64,000 bases of DNA from Ifrita kowaldi. Its lineage: Eukaryota; Chordata; Aves; Passeriformes; Cinclosomatidae. Below are positions 23,275 to 35,800 of this stretch, piece after piece. The notes beneath the pieces are model-generated. The model made no database searches. It worked only from the letters and a program-made list of their open reading frames with translations, and was not told the origin of the DNA. A program made the position numbers and the translations under genes. The DNA lies in contig VZRS01000224.1 of assembly GCA_013398055.1 (NCBI GenBank), positions 62,001-126,000 of the forward strand. The letters run 5' to 3'. Numbering within the stretch: the stretch's first letter is position 1; the number at the start of each line of letters is the position of its first letter.

Positions 23275-25817
23275 AGAAGAATACCCATCCATTGAGGGTG
23301 TGGAGGTGCAAGCAAGAATGTGTACATGTTCTTGCTCCTAAGATGGGCTAGATCTGGTTTTGTGCCAAAGTAAATTCCCAGCAGCTGAAGTGGTCTTCTA
23401 GCTGACAGAGATGACGTGCATCACAGCAGCTTGCTTTTCTGTGCAGAACTGGTGTTGCTTTTAACAACTCAGTCTTCACCTGACAGGTCAGTATTGAGGG
23501 AGAAGCTGTGCCTTCAGCACTTCAGCACTTTGTTAATTCTAGATTATTTTTTCTTTTTTTAAAAGAGAGCACAAATAATTGGAGGTCTTGGTTGTTCAGT
23601 GAAGCAGGACTGTCAAAGTTGGCTCAGGTAAATTTGTAGCCAGCCATTAAGAACTTTGTTTTCACCCTTGTTTTACTGGGATTGGCAGCAAGAGTGTGCC
23701 AGGATGAACACTGAAATAACAGAATCATGGATCTTGAAGCTGTATGGATGGATGGCCATTTTCCAAGCAAGTAAAAGAATGAAAGACTGGAAACATTGCA
23801 GTCTGTTTTACGAAGATTGAGAAAAATCATGGTCCCTGAGGATAGAGGACAAAAATTATGGTGAGCGAGGACACTATCAAAAAAAGATTTACAGAAAAGA
23901 GTCCCATGGAACATAGGACAATATTTACTAAATCGAAAGAAATCAGTAAATGTGGAAGGGTAGTTTCACAGTGAAGAATGGGCTTACTAAAAAGCACTTC
24001 CATGCCTTTTCCTTATTTCTAATGTGATCCTCAAGGGCATGATATGCAACCCCTTGCTCCCCTCCTCCTTTTGAATATATAGGCAAATAAAGATTAAGAC
24101 AAATTAGGGAGTGAGTAAAATTTGGCAACAGAAAATATGCAGATACTTGATCTACCATGGAGCTGTGCCAGGATCCAGTTGCCAAAACGTAATTTTGCTA
24201 AGATTTCTATTCATCATGTCTTATAAATAATTATCACATATAGTTATCGAGGTCTTAAAAATAACATATGGTTTCATCTAAAATAACCAATAATTGCCAC
24301 TTACGAAAAAATATCCTGAATATAAAAGTGTCTTGGATGCAAACCTGTTAATTGCAAGACTTAGTATCTTAAATATTTGTACCTTTTTTGCTGTTAATTT
24401 TAAGACTATCCTGGACTTGCAGTCTGGAGTATTTGGCAAACTCTAATCAATTAACCTTAAGTGTAGCCTATTTTCCAAGATGAAGGAGAAAAGGTTTCAG
24501 AATTAGCCAGACTGTAGAGTACAAATTATATACCTTCAGAAATAAAACCTACAATTCCTACTTCCAAGAAGTTGTGCAGGAATTCTAATTAACAGGTTCA
24601 CATGAGAGTACAGTACTATAGAGAATGTGAATTCATATAATCGATCAGGGTGTTGGAAAAGTAATCAGAAAAAAAAATAGAGTGTGATTCTAACGGATAT
24701 ATTGGGATTTGGAAATATGAAAGATCTAAATGAATGTAAAAGATAATCAGCTAATTAATATGAAGGCAAAATTATTTTGAAACAAAGCCAAGATAAATTA
24801 AATAGCTGAAGATCTTTTTCTTGACACAGCAACAATGAAAAACTGTCATGTGAAATCAGCTGCAAAAGCAGGAAAAGAAGTTGAAACTTGGAATGAGTCC
24901 AGAAAGAATTAAAGTAGTTATGTGAAACAAAGAAAGAACACTATATAAGTTAAAACTGCAGCCCAGCAAACAGCCTGATACATAATAATTAATTCAATGG
25001 AGCTGGTTACTTTTTCTGTTGCACAGATATTACTTTCTCAATGGATTCATCTTCTTTAAAAATGTAAGATTTTTTACGCATGTATATTTTTTCAAGCTAT
25101 TTTGGTTACTTAGAATTAGTCTGTAACTAAATGCACAAAATTTCATAAAGTTCTGAAGTGTAAAAAAGTGGAGAAAAAATGCCAACTTGAAATTCTTTAG
25201 TCTTGCTGTATGCAGACACTCACCCATATGATCAAATCCTCCTTTCTTTGGAGAATCAGATAGTTTTGTTTAACCAAAGCTCAAATTTGCTGTAGGAGTG
25301 CATTTACCGTGGAGCAATGAGGGAGAAACCATTACCCAGTGTCAATTACAATGCTCAAATTCCCAAGAGCAAATAGCTGACGTGCTGCTAATGAGGAGCT
25401 CTCTCAACCTCCCGCAAGAAGCCAGCAGAAAGCTCACCTATTGCAGAAGTGAAATCAGTTTCACCTCTCTTTGAACATCCACAATGCCGAGATTCACATT
25501 GGACTAGAACTCCAGACTCCCTTCAGAGACGATGAGGAGGAAAAATCACTTACAAAAGTGTGTTGTATTTTCCCTTGAACTAAACATATAAGGTACAGCA
25601 GGTGAGCCCTGCTCTAGTAGCACCTGTTTTTCTCCATTTTAACTAGGAAGAGATTCAAAACAACCAGTTCAGCTGCCCTTTTTGAGTAATAAAGAGCACC
25701 AAATATTTGCTCCATGTGATCTGAGTCCCTTTCTGGATGCTCCTGCTTATGTCTACTGACTGCAGAAGGTTCTTGCATGACCATGTCTAACTCTGTTAAC
25801 AACGGAATTTGCCTTAT

Positions 25818-26108
25818 CACAGAATGATAGAACGGACCGGGTTGGAAGGGACCTTAAAGATCGTCTGGTTCAACCCACCCTGCCTTGGCCTGGAACCTTC
25901 CACTAGACCAGGTTGCTCAGATCATCCAACCTGGCCTCGAACACTTCCATGGATGGGGCATCCACAGCTTCTCTGGACAGCCTGTTCCTGTGGCTCATCA
26001 CCCTCACAGAAATTAATTTCTTCCTAATATCTAAACCTACTCTTTCAGTTGGAAGCGATTCCCCCCTGTCCTGTCACTACATGCTCTTGTAAATAGTCTC
26101 TCCTTATG
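25818..26108 (-). mobile_element. CR1 LINE, 3' end fragment (reverse orientation)
   Basis: Read on the plus strand, the copy begins at its 3' end with CACAGAATGATAGAACGG and 'gggttggaagggaccttaaagatcgtctggttcaaccc'. It continues through 'ccttccactagaccaggttgctcagatcatccaacctggcc' and 'atggatggggcatccacagcttctctggacagcctgttcc', and ends near 'cttcctaatatctaaacctactctttcagttggaagc' and 'cctgtcactacatgctcttgtaaatag'. This is the standard avian CR1 3'UTR in reverse complement, 5'-truncated, in the last intron of LHFPL6 in the same direction as the gene. It is well preserved compared with the copy at 44444. Confidence 0.95.
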
Positions 26109-29100
26109 TTAGACAGAATGTGTGTGGACCTTGATATAGTCACCAAAAGCTTACAAAGATTTAAGAATGGAAGCTGTTTGGGTAGCACTAAAGAGGAAAT
26201 GTTTCTTGACGGAATACTTCCTTTACTAGCACGTAGTTTACTCAGCCATTTAGCTAAGAACTCAGCAGCTGCAGCTCAAGTATGCTTGTAAAGGTTGTCA
26301 AAAAATGAATGTGTGAAATCTCCATGGTGTTTGCAGAGGATCTGCAAACAGGAAAAATGCTTTTTTCAGACAGATTGCTCATAGAAAATCACTGTTGAAT
26401 ATTTTGCCTTTAATAGGTCTCTAACAAATTGTCCTCCCTTCTAAATCCTTTGCTTGATACTTTGGCACTCTGTGTCAACAGTCAGCCAGATGCTGAAATT
26501 ATGCCACCTAAGAAAAATTTAATAATTGGCAAAGCCTTTTTTACATCCACAGTGCTTTCTGTGGGGTTTTTATGCTGTTTTAGTAACTGCACTGTTTGCT
26601 TTGAAAGTGCTTTGAAGATCATTTACTCTAGCATTTCTACAGCAAAAGTAATTATCAAGCGAAGAGTTTTCTTTAAGATATTTCAAGCCCTCTAAAACTG
26701 GCAAATGGGAACCTTAATAATAATGATATTTGGAAACAGATATCCATCAAGATAGAAGTTTCTGAGAGGTTTTGAGGCTAATCCAGCTGCTTGTTTAGTT
26801 CAGGCTGGGAGCCAGGTTTGTAAGTCACTCTCTAGACAGCGACTTTGGCCAGTTGAGCCTATTCACAGCAGTCCACAGATAGATGGGCTGCCACAGACAG
26901 CAGGCAAAGGTGTGTGTTTGGAGATATCTGCTTTGGTTGCTGCTGCAGCTGGGCCCCCAGGTCAAGGATGTCCCTGACCGTGAAGGTAGCGGTAGAGCTA
27001 CCATATTTCCTTAAAGAAAGGAAAGAGATTTTCCAAGTAGTTCAAAAAAAGTTCCACTAAAAATGGAGTTTATCTTAAATTTTGTGTCTTCATTCTTTCA
27101 GGTTAATAAGTTAAGCATCTAATACCACTTCACACATCTGGTGTTTGGGAAGTGGCACCTGGTGGCTTGTGATGACATGAATCATCTATGTTTCAACAAG
27201 TGATTCTTACTCTAGATAAACATTTTGCTGTTTAGGCTCTTAGATATTGGTCTCGTAGTGCTGTTTCACCAGATGCCAACTGAGGCTCAATTTTGTGAGT
27301 TAAATTGAGCATGCCCTGACCTCTCTGGGACCTTCTGTGGAACTTGGCTGCCTCTGCACCCATCACAACAGAAATCAGCACGTAAAAGTGAGCAGTTTCC
27401 ACATGCACATCCAGGGAAATCAGTGACACATTGCTTTTAGACATTCAAAACCAATACAAATGTATTTACACGTGTACACTCACATTTCCCCTTTAAAACA
27501 GGCATGCAAGTTCAGAAGGTTTCTTCACACAGCTGAAATATGCAGAATATGGAAGCTTTTGCAAATATCTAGTGCAGTCTTCATTTTAGTGCATACTCTC
27601 ACCTTAATGCAGACTCCCTCACTATAATAAATTTCCTGATAAAACACTCGTTTTTCATTTGTTTTTCTTGTGTGTTACATTTAGAAATGAAAACAAAATG
27701 GTATTAGTGCCTCTAGCTCAGCAAAATTGAATGTGTGCTATATGATATGCCATAATGACAGTTTCTTTTGGGAAATTGCCCGCTAATTCCTTTTGCAGAC
27801 CCAGGGATTTTGTAGATCTGACTCACTTTGACACCCTTCAGTCAGCAGCTCTGTCCTGCTGTGCCACATCACTGCTGCACTAAATGGGCCCACAGGCAAC
27901 TCCGATGTGCCAATAATGCAACATAACAGTAACAGCCTGCATGGTGACAAGAGATTAAAGTCATCTTGATCCATCCTCAGTGAAAGGTGGTCCCTTTGAG
28001 CATTGCTCATTTCCTACTCCAGGCTCCACCCAGGCACTATTAGCCTGTTGCCAAATTAGAGTATGGACTTTGACTCAGTCAATGAGCAAACAACTGTGCT
28101 GGTTTAGAACATAAACACCTCTTTTTTTTCTTGCCCCCATTTATTTATATTGCCCTGTTTCTAGGAGTTAACACCCTAAAAACAGTGGTAGAAGATTTCT
28201 CCTGTTCAAAATCTAGTGCTTCAGTGGGAACTCTGCTCCATGTGTGATCAGTGATGGGATGCTGCAATATGGAGCGGGGCTCCAAGACCTTCATACAGGT
28301 CATACTGACTGCTACGAAGCTGGGAACTACAAGCAGTGCAACACAGTACAGACCTATCACGGCCTTAACCTCTCAACAAGATTTGCAAGAGGTCATTTGT
28401 CAAAGGTCTAGTCTATCAGTGTGCTTCTTTTCATGATGGCAAAACCATATTTCTGCAGAAGGGCAGGGAGCAAGCCCCTCTAGAGGTGCACCATCCTCTG
28501 TCTTTATGGAGGTTATTCCCCATCCCCATTAGCAAAACAGCTCATCTATTGAATGTAACTTAATCAAGAAATGGAGTTGTCCTTGGCACAGTATCCTCCT
28601 TTCAAGAATAACTCCTCTTTGTCAGAGATGGAGCTGTACAACCACTTTTATTTGACTGAAAAAAATTAGCCCAATTAAACACATAAATGTTTAAGTAAAT
28701 CCTTTGGACATAGTTCACTTAATAAAAACCAAATAAATATCCATTTTTAAAGAGAGCAGTAAATTGCTGGGCATTTCACAGTGCCAGCTCAGGTTTTCTA
28801 CAAAAGAATACTCAAATCCACTTAAATTAAAGGCATAGTTATTTTTCCTGCAGCCTTTTCACATATTGCTTTGGAATGTACACAGAAATGTTTGTGTTTG
28901 GCAAAGGTGGAGGGAGGGGTCCCCTCTTCACAATATGGGCCATCTCAACACTATTTGGAGTGCCTATTAGTCTAATGCCTTTTCAGAGTGCCTGAAGACA
29001 TGGAAAAGCATTTCTTATCTAGCACACCCACTAAAGATTAGGCCTTTTTTCTGGGTTCTTAGCACTGCTATTTATTTATTCTCTCTAGTCATAAGCATGC

Positions 29101-30393
29101 TATGGGGGCAGGGGTTTGTAATGTTTTCATTAAGCAAAATTCTTCATTTAATTACTAATTCTAGTGTATTTCTGGTTGACGTTACATATCACAGTGCACA
29201 ATTCAGCTGCTTCTCAAGAGAGTTCTTGCAGTCCCTCTTCCGTACCTGCCTCTTCTTCTTCTTCATCCTCCTATAATGTAGACTGCAGCATCCAGCTTTT
29301 ATTTTCTACCTTCAACCTCAACCATTTTTTGCCCTCACTTTTTGTAAGTCCAAACCAAATATCAGTGCTGAATTCCCACTTTTGCTGGCTCTGTGGTCAA
29401 ACCTGGTGAGCTCTGACCCTCCTTTCCCAACTGCACACACACACGTTCCCTGTGGCCCAGGCTGCAGCACTTGCTCTGCCATCCTGGAAGAGGAGGCTGA
29501 ACGCTGTCTGCTGATCAGCATTCCTGTGAACACTCTCTCCTTTTAGAGTAACCATGTGCTGAACTACCCTCCCCGTGTCATCCTCCCTGGCACCCATAGC
29601 AGCAGGGAGTGCAGGACCAGTGCTCCCATCATCAGCTTTTCTCCTACTAGCAAACCAGTGCAGGGTTCACAGTAGCTCAGATTTTCTGAGAGTGGATTTT
29701 AAATGCAGCGTGGTTCTTCGGACAACTCATTTCACAGGCTCAGGAATAGAAAGTATATCATTGCAGCTTAATCAAATTAAATATTCAAATGAAAGCAATA
29801 ATTACTTAAATTTGTCTTGAGACTTAGTAAGATTAAGTCTTTGAAACATCATTTTTGGCCTGTAGGCTCTAATGAGTATGCCAGTCTCTAATGATTCAGA
29901 AAAGACCTAGAGGGTTGGGGTTATCACCAGCCAAGAGACATTTATGAAAGGCGAGTGGCGTGGTTATTAAATGGCCCTCGGACAGTACCTCTTCTTTTCA
30001 GATGGTTTTGATAACATACCATCAAACAGACAATGACACTTAGTAAGAAAAATCATAGCCAAGCATTTAAGTTCACTGCCAATGTACACGGAAAGGAGAT
30101 GTTTAGTGGCAGGGCTGCCTAGCAGAAATCACTGCAGCAAATTTCAGCTCTCATTATGATCTGTTAATTAATGTGTTGACATACGATTGCAGCAGATCAG
30201 TGAAACCAGCGCTGCTGTCAAGTCTAGGCATGTGCAACACATGGGCTGTGTGCTCCAGGTCCAGAAAACACAGTCAGAGCACTGTGCCTTCACAGTTATT
30301 GCAAGACTTCTCATGGTCCTCATGCATACCTGGAAGGAAAGCTGCCAGCTGACATTTTTCACATGGGATTCTTCACTGACCTTTAAGGCAGAG

Positions 30394-30429
30394 TGACTCA
30401 ATTTATGCAAATATCTGACTCATGAGTCA
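30394..30429. promoter_or_regulatory. AP-1 / octamer motif cluster in the last LHFPL6 intron
   Basis: Within 36 bases there is TGACTCA (30394-30400), ATGCAAAT (30405-30412) and the 14-bp palindrome TGACTCATGAGTCA (30416-30429). The palindrome itself contains two overlapping AP-1 cores, one on each side. The motifs are exact matches to the FOS/JUN (TRE) site and the POU octamer. This is the densest transcription-factor motif cluster I noticed in the window. Enhancer activity is inferred, not shown. Confidence 0.45.
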
Positions 30430-30439
30430 ACATTGAGAC

Positions 30440-30690
30440 ATTGAAGGTGGTCTCAGAGACTCTGCTCTGTCGCTGTCTGCACCACAAACGGCAAGAAACG
30501 ACAGAGTCCGGGCTCAGGGATAAATGGAAGCGATTTAGTAATTTTTCCAAAGGCTTTTGTATGTTAGTTCGCAGAAGTGTGTTAAATGGCATAAGGTAAT
30601 CGGTCCTTTGGCCATGCACTCCTTGAGGGGATTGGCCAAATTCTAAGACATCCATTTCTAAATATTTTTCTAGTTACAAGCATAACAATA
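30440..30690 (-). mobile_element. Possible LTR relic (unclassified)
   Basis: On the minus strand this block reads like the R/U5 part of an LTR: ACTAAATCGCTTCCATTTATCCCTGAGCCCGG, then CTCTGTCGTTTCTTGCCGTTTGTGG. The degraded AATAAA-like ACTAAA sits just before a CpG-bearing, pyrimidine-rich stretch. CpG dinucleotides are denser than in the surrounding intron. I could not find TG...CA ends with a matching target duplication, so the borders and even the class are uncertain. A conserved noncoding element is an alternative. Confidence 0.25.
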
Positions 30691-32723
30691 CTGCAAAACT
30701 AACCTGCAGGTGCAAGAAGTTTACAAAACTGTAACATTGTTTTAAATAATTTGCATGGGAAGGACAGAGCTCCCACAAAATGCTGCGGAAAGCTGGAAAA
30801 TTTCTCTGCCAAAGCTTTTCAGCGTCTACACTGCTCTGTGCGGACATGACAGTGTTTAAGGTAACAGTTTGTACTGCCCAAGTGCTGTCTTCGAAGAGCT
30901 CACACTGCCACAACACCCACCTTCTGTGACTCTGCAGAGAAATAACCTGGAAGGTAACACTCTTCTGCACCTGGCAACAAACATGGGACACAGGCTGGAA
31001 TCCCAGAAGCAGAGCTGTTTACATGCTTGTCATGGAAGAGCAGGAACCACTGTGCACCAGTGAGGTGCTAGCTGGCCTTTCAAAGGGCGCACGGCTCCAT
31101 GGGCTGGCCAGGAACTACTTCGGGCTTCCACACAGGATTGGCCATGGGCAGCAATGAACCTGAATCTTCCCTGCAACAGTTACCACAGAGTTTTGCCTAG
31201 TCTTTCTGCTACATCCTTTGACAGACTCTTCCATGGAGCTGGGAATCTTGGTTCTGGAACATTTTTTTTCTGCTAGTTAACTATACATTTCTGTTCTTAT
31301 TGTTCTCTTTCCTCTGTGTTTAAATCTTTCTATTATTAGGTGAATAAAAAATTTGCAGGAACTTTTTACACTTCCCTGAAGAGCAAATTTAATATCAACA
31401 GAACAGAAGGATATTAGAGTTCAGAATAACAAGGTAAAGCTTCCAGAGCACATTACATATCCCCTGAGCAACACCATAGGAGGTTGCTGATAAGACACCA
31501 GTTGCACTGTAGTGATGGGTGCTGATACCGGTTATGAGAATTTCTGGTCCCCTGCCAGATCAAATACACTCAAAACACCACAGAAATTCTGTAGGGGAGA
31601 GTGGCCTGGAACATCCCTCCCAAAGCAGTATTTTTTTATCTTTCAACCTCAATTCGTTTGCATACCCTGACAAGAAACACCTCTGAGATGGAAACATATC
31701 TCCTTACTCCTCCAATGTGACAGAAACATCAGTGTAAAATCAAGAGATAATGCAGCAGGTTTTTCTTTAACCCTAGGAGACTATTTTTGTCTACTATTCC
31801 TTGCACTGGGATTACTGTCAAGATTACAAGTCTTGCACACACAGTTATGGAAAGAAGTTCTAAGCTTAACTAAGGTTTCACTTGCAAGGGCTGGAAATGG
31901 GGAGCTCTGTGTGCTTAGGTGCAGAAGCTCCCGAGTCTGTGGGGACTCAAGGTGTTCAGTCCCTTCAGGATTGCAGATCCCCCTCTTCCTCAAGTGACAG
32001 AGGGTCAGAGAGCACTTATAGAGAAGGGTATCAGCAACTGCATTGATCCTTCCTGCTAAATAAGGACCTGGATGTGCATTCAAACATCAGATCCTGATCA
32101 TCCACATTGTTTAATCCCTAGGTTGCTGCTGTTTCCTTGTTTTCTAGAGCCCCTCCAGAGAAAGCACAGGTGTGAGCCTGGTTTGGCTGCATCCCTGGCT
32201 CTCATTCCAGGCACAGTGCCGTCATCAGCAGTAAGACAAGTAGCTTGTTAGGGAGAAGGCAAACACAGGGTGAAAGTGTTATTTGCCAGCTTCCCAAGTA
32301 TGTGAGTAACATACAAATACACTCTAGGCTTGTGTTAGAAGGCCATAAACATCCCAGAATTCCAAGACAGCCAATTGCACTCACGGAGAATTACCCTGAC
32401 CTGTGCTATGATGGGATGCCTCTGTCTACCCTGTCAAGATCTCCATGAGTGTTAGCTCCCATATTGCAAGACTATTAAATCTGATTTATTTCCTAAAATA
32501 TGCACACATACATACCTTTTCTTTTATAATGTTCTTCTGGAAAATATTTCCAGAGATCTATCTGAAATCCCCTGCCTTGGCACCATACCAGAATTACACA
32601 ATATGAATAGCCTACCACACACAGGTAGGTTGCTTCCCCAAGCCTGTGCTCATGTCCTAGTTTGCTTTTATGGCCAACACATAGAAGAGCCTAATGTGGC
32701 TGAAATGCTCTGGGCTGACTCAC

Positions 32724-32822
32724 CCAATTCAAACTGGTTGGAAAGGTTACCACAGGTTTGTCTGACTTCTTCACTGTCCCAGCCAAGAGGATAGAGGGCA
32801 CAACCAGAGCCGATCAACAAAC
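32724..32822 (-). CDS. LHFPL6: LHFPL6 penultimate coding exon (TM3 end and extracellular loop 2)
   Basis: This is an internal 99-nt coding exon, phase 1 at both ends. On the minus strand the acceptor ctctccatag (AG at 32823-32824) precedes GT TTG TTG ATC. The donor is TTG G|gtgagt, with the intron starting at 32723. It encodes LLIGSGCALYPLGW, the end of the third membrane segment and the family hallmark GCALYPLGWDSEEV. DSEEVRQTCGNLSNQFEL follows, forming most of the second extracellular loop. NLS in this loop is a possible N-glycosylation sequon, though its use is unknown. The split Gly codon (G + GG) joins exactly to the exon at 19975-20093, reading FELG-TCHIGW. From memory, human LHFPL6 has nearly the same sequence here (TCGYTSGQFDLG). 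The open frame continues into the intron on both sides, but the splice signals and the homology end at the stated borders. The upstream coding exon with the start codon was not found in this window. Confidence 0.93.
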
Positions 32823-35800
32823 CTATGGAGAGAAAAGGAAACAGAAGTTTATACAAGCAATTGCCGTTAGCTTAAACACAGGCTGCCACTTGGGAATCAA
32901 AGTGTCAAACTGAAATTTGGAAATACCAGAGAAAAAGAAGTCTCTTCTTCCCCTAAAAACAGATTAAAACCATTTGGACTGCCGCTTTCTGCTGCAGTTT
33001 TAGAGCTGGTCTGTGGGCCGGAGCCAGTCTGAGCAGTTCAGCATCAGAAGCCACGCTCAGCTTCTGAAGCTTTAATCTGAGAGCTTCTAGACTCCTCTTC
33101 TACTCTCCAGAACAGCTAAATATGCAGTTTGGAATACACAACGTGTGGTTAAATAGAAGTGTGTTAATGATAGCATTTACAAGCTGATTGCTTCTGATTA
33201 ATTAAAACAACAATGAACCAGGGTCCATCAAGGTTATGTCAGGAAAACTGACGGTTGTGCTAATCTGTTGCCATTTTGCTTTGTTTTTCACTCTTTCAAA
33301 AGCAAGGGAATAATGGTTTCATACCACTTAATCAATTCATACCACAGGTACACACTCCACGAAGTTCTCTTAGTTCATTCAGCTGAAACAACTGAGGCCT
33401 TGAGTCATTTACCTGTTATCATACTCGGTTTAACATTCACAAGATGCTTTGCTTTCTCCAGCCCTCACGCTGCCCCAGACAGATGTGTTTTGGCAAATCC
33501 TGTCCCTTCACAAGACCTTGCTGGGAACTGGCAATGCACCCATGCACCATGACTATTTTGCAGAAGTGGCATTTTTATCATATTGCATTCTCAGCTGTCA
33601 CTGCAGCAGCTGCCAAAAGGCCGATGTAGCTGGCAAAGCATTTTACACAGACAGCCTAGAGAGAACATACACTGGTGTGTTACAACATTTTAATGCTGCC
33701 TCCTTTGTGTCAGATCTTATTTATGAGATTGGAAACAAATCACTACGTAGATAATGGGCGAGGAGCACCTGAGACTTCACAGGCTGTAAAGCAAAGCAAG
33801 CGCTCCCAAGGTTTGCAGGCGTGCCTTTTACCTGCTAGGCAGAGCACAAGGCTTCTAGCCCTACAGCTGTCACTTGCTGACTTTGGGCATTATCTCTTGA
33901 CTTCACATCACCTTGCTCCTCCTCTTTTGACAATAAGGAGCATGTGCTCCCTGGCAAAGCACTTCTGCTGCCATGCTCCCAGAGCAGAAAAGCCCTGGAT
34001 GTTGTGACAGAGGCACTGTGGACATCACACCAGTCTAACAGGAGTCCTGAGAGGGATTATGACTCAGGGCTTGGAGCTTGCTGTACCCTTCTACTGTCTC
34101 CATTCTCAAGATACCTAAGCTTCTCATATTGCTGATGTTCCTGTAAGATACCAAAATCATCTTATTATGTTCTTGCTTTGCTCAAAGACACACTTGAACA
34201 AGACACTGAAGTCCAGAAGTGGTATCTCATCTTTCTTCAAAAGATGTTTAATGCTCTTAGCATCTTGGCTGCTATCAAAGTAGCTCAGCAACTACTCTGC
34301 TGCTCCTCCAAGCACACCTGCCCCTGTTTAAGCCCAGTATTAACGCCTTGGATCCTCCTCCACTAAGTTCAAATTTCTTCTTGCTGCTCAAGCCTACTTC
34401 TTCCTTCCCTTGTCGAGCAGTCATTGCCTGCTCCTGTCTCCATATCTGCATCTCATAATGAAAAAGAAATCCCTGAGGCAGCCCTCTCTCAGATGGTGCA
34501 TCCACCCAACAGCTGTGACAGGAGAAAAGCAATTAAGGACATGTGAATGCTAGGTATTTTCAGAACTGATCTGGGTATGGTTGCTTCTAATGTTCTCACT
34601 AATATCTTTCACAGTATCATTTGATTTTTTTTCCCCTAGGGCCATAAAGCTAAGGGCAGCTGGTAGAAACCATGTAAATGAGAACCACTTCTAATTAAAT
34701 TCTCAGAAAGGATGTTCCTCAGACAAGGGAATTTAGGCCGAAACTGGGTCTACATTTGTTAAAGACAGTCTAAGACTCTCATAAAGCCCCTGCTGATTCT
34801 CCCTTGAACTGTTAAAGCAAGAAAGGTGTTGTGAAGCACAGACAGCATGGGTGGTGTGCTAGGAAGGGGCAGGACCCCATGAGGCAAGGAGGAACATCAT
34901 CACTGATGATGAGAATGTCTGGGGAAAGGAGGAAGAGCACCTAGATGCCAGAGACAGCCTCACAGACCCGTGGACTGTGGCAGCCCCAGCCAGTCCTGCA
35001 GCGGTTCTGACCCCTTCCCACACTGCTCATGGTGCCCACAACGCACCCAGTGCCAGCCCAGGCAGCCACAGCTCAGGAGCTGCTCTGGCCTAAAGTGAGC
35101 TGCCCTGGCTGGGCTGTTTGCAATCAGCTTGTGTACTTGAACAGACCGTCTGGGAGACCTTGCAAATGCTCAAAGGGCTCTGTTGTAAGGGGCAGGGAGA
35201 TGTGTGCAGGGGGTAGGAGGGAAGGCAGGCTTGCACCCGCCTGCCTTGGACCAGATTAAGCGGCAGCCAGCCCTTCCTCACAAGGTCCTGGGAAAGCCTT
35301 CTGCCCAGTTCTTCCAGCAGGGCACAACAGCAGCACTGCAGGCAAGTGAAAGGACTATTAGCATAACAATGCTGCTCCTCCAAACACAGAACAAGCACTT
35401 ACTCAGCCCTTGCCAATTACTCCCCTCAGGTGGCAAGAGTGTCTAGTGCCCACTGCATTCACAAACTGTTTGTTTTCAGCTCTCTTTAGGTTTTGTTGCA
35501 GCAACAGGTTGTTGTTTGGGTTTTTTCCCACGAATATTGCTCACAGCACTTTCCACTGCCACTCTCCAAACATAGCTCATCCTTTTCCAAACATGGGTAC
35601 CTGTTCACTCTTTCTGCCTCTGATGGATCAGAGATCACAAACTTTGGCAATTTATTTCCTTCCATATTCAGACTCTTCAGCACCCTCTCACACCTCTTTT
35701 CCCATTTCTGTACACCCATGTCTGTAAGTTCAAAGCCCAGTTTCAGTGAAAATAAATTCTGGGGCTCAGTCAAAAATTCCTTAGCAATGCAATATACTGT

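Larger units (their letters stand above)
20094..32723 (-). other. LHFPL6: LHFPL6 last intron (about 12.6 kb)
   Basis: This intron is bounded by a GTGAGT donor at 32723-32718 and a TTGCAG acceptor at 20099-20094 on the minus strand, both phase 1. It contains a minus-strand CR1 tail (25818-26108), an AC/AT microsatellite (23231-23274), a compact AP-1/octamer motif cluster (30394-30429) and an LTR-like, CpG-bearing block (about 30440-30690). The remaining stretches, including 20100-23230, 23280-25810, 26110-30390 and 30700-32720, show only short shadow reading frames. I recognise nothing else in them. Confidence 0.85.

Noticed and set aside
28098..28170. TGTGCTGGTTTAGAACATAAAC, similar to the start of the avian ERVL LTR at 5256
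   Set aside because: The similarity stops after about a dozen bases, and none of the later LTR landmarks follow.
35029..35446. GC-richer stretch with several overlapping frames, considered as an exon or CpG island
   Set aside because: Its CpG content is low despite the GC content, and none of the translations resembles a known protein.
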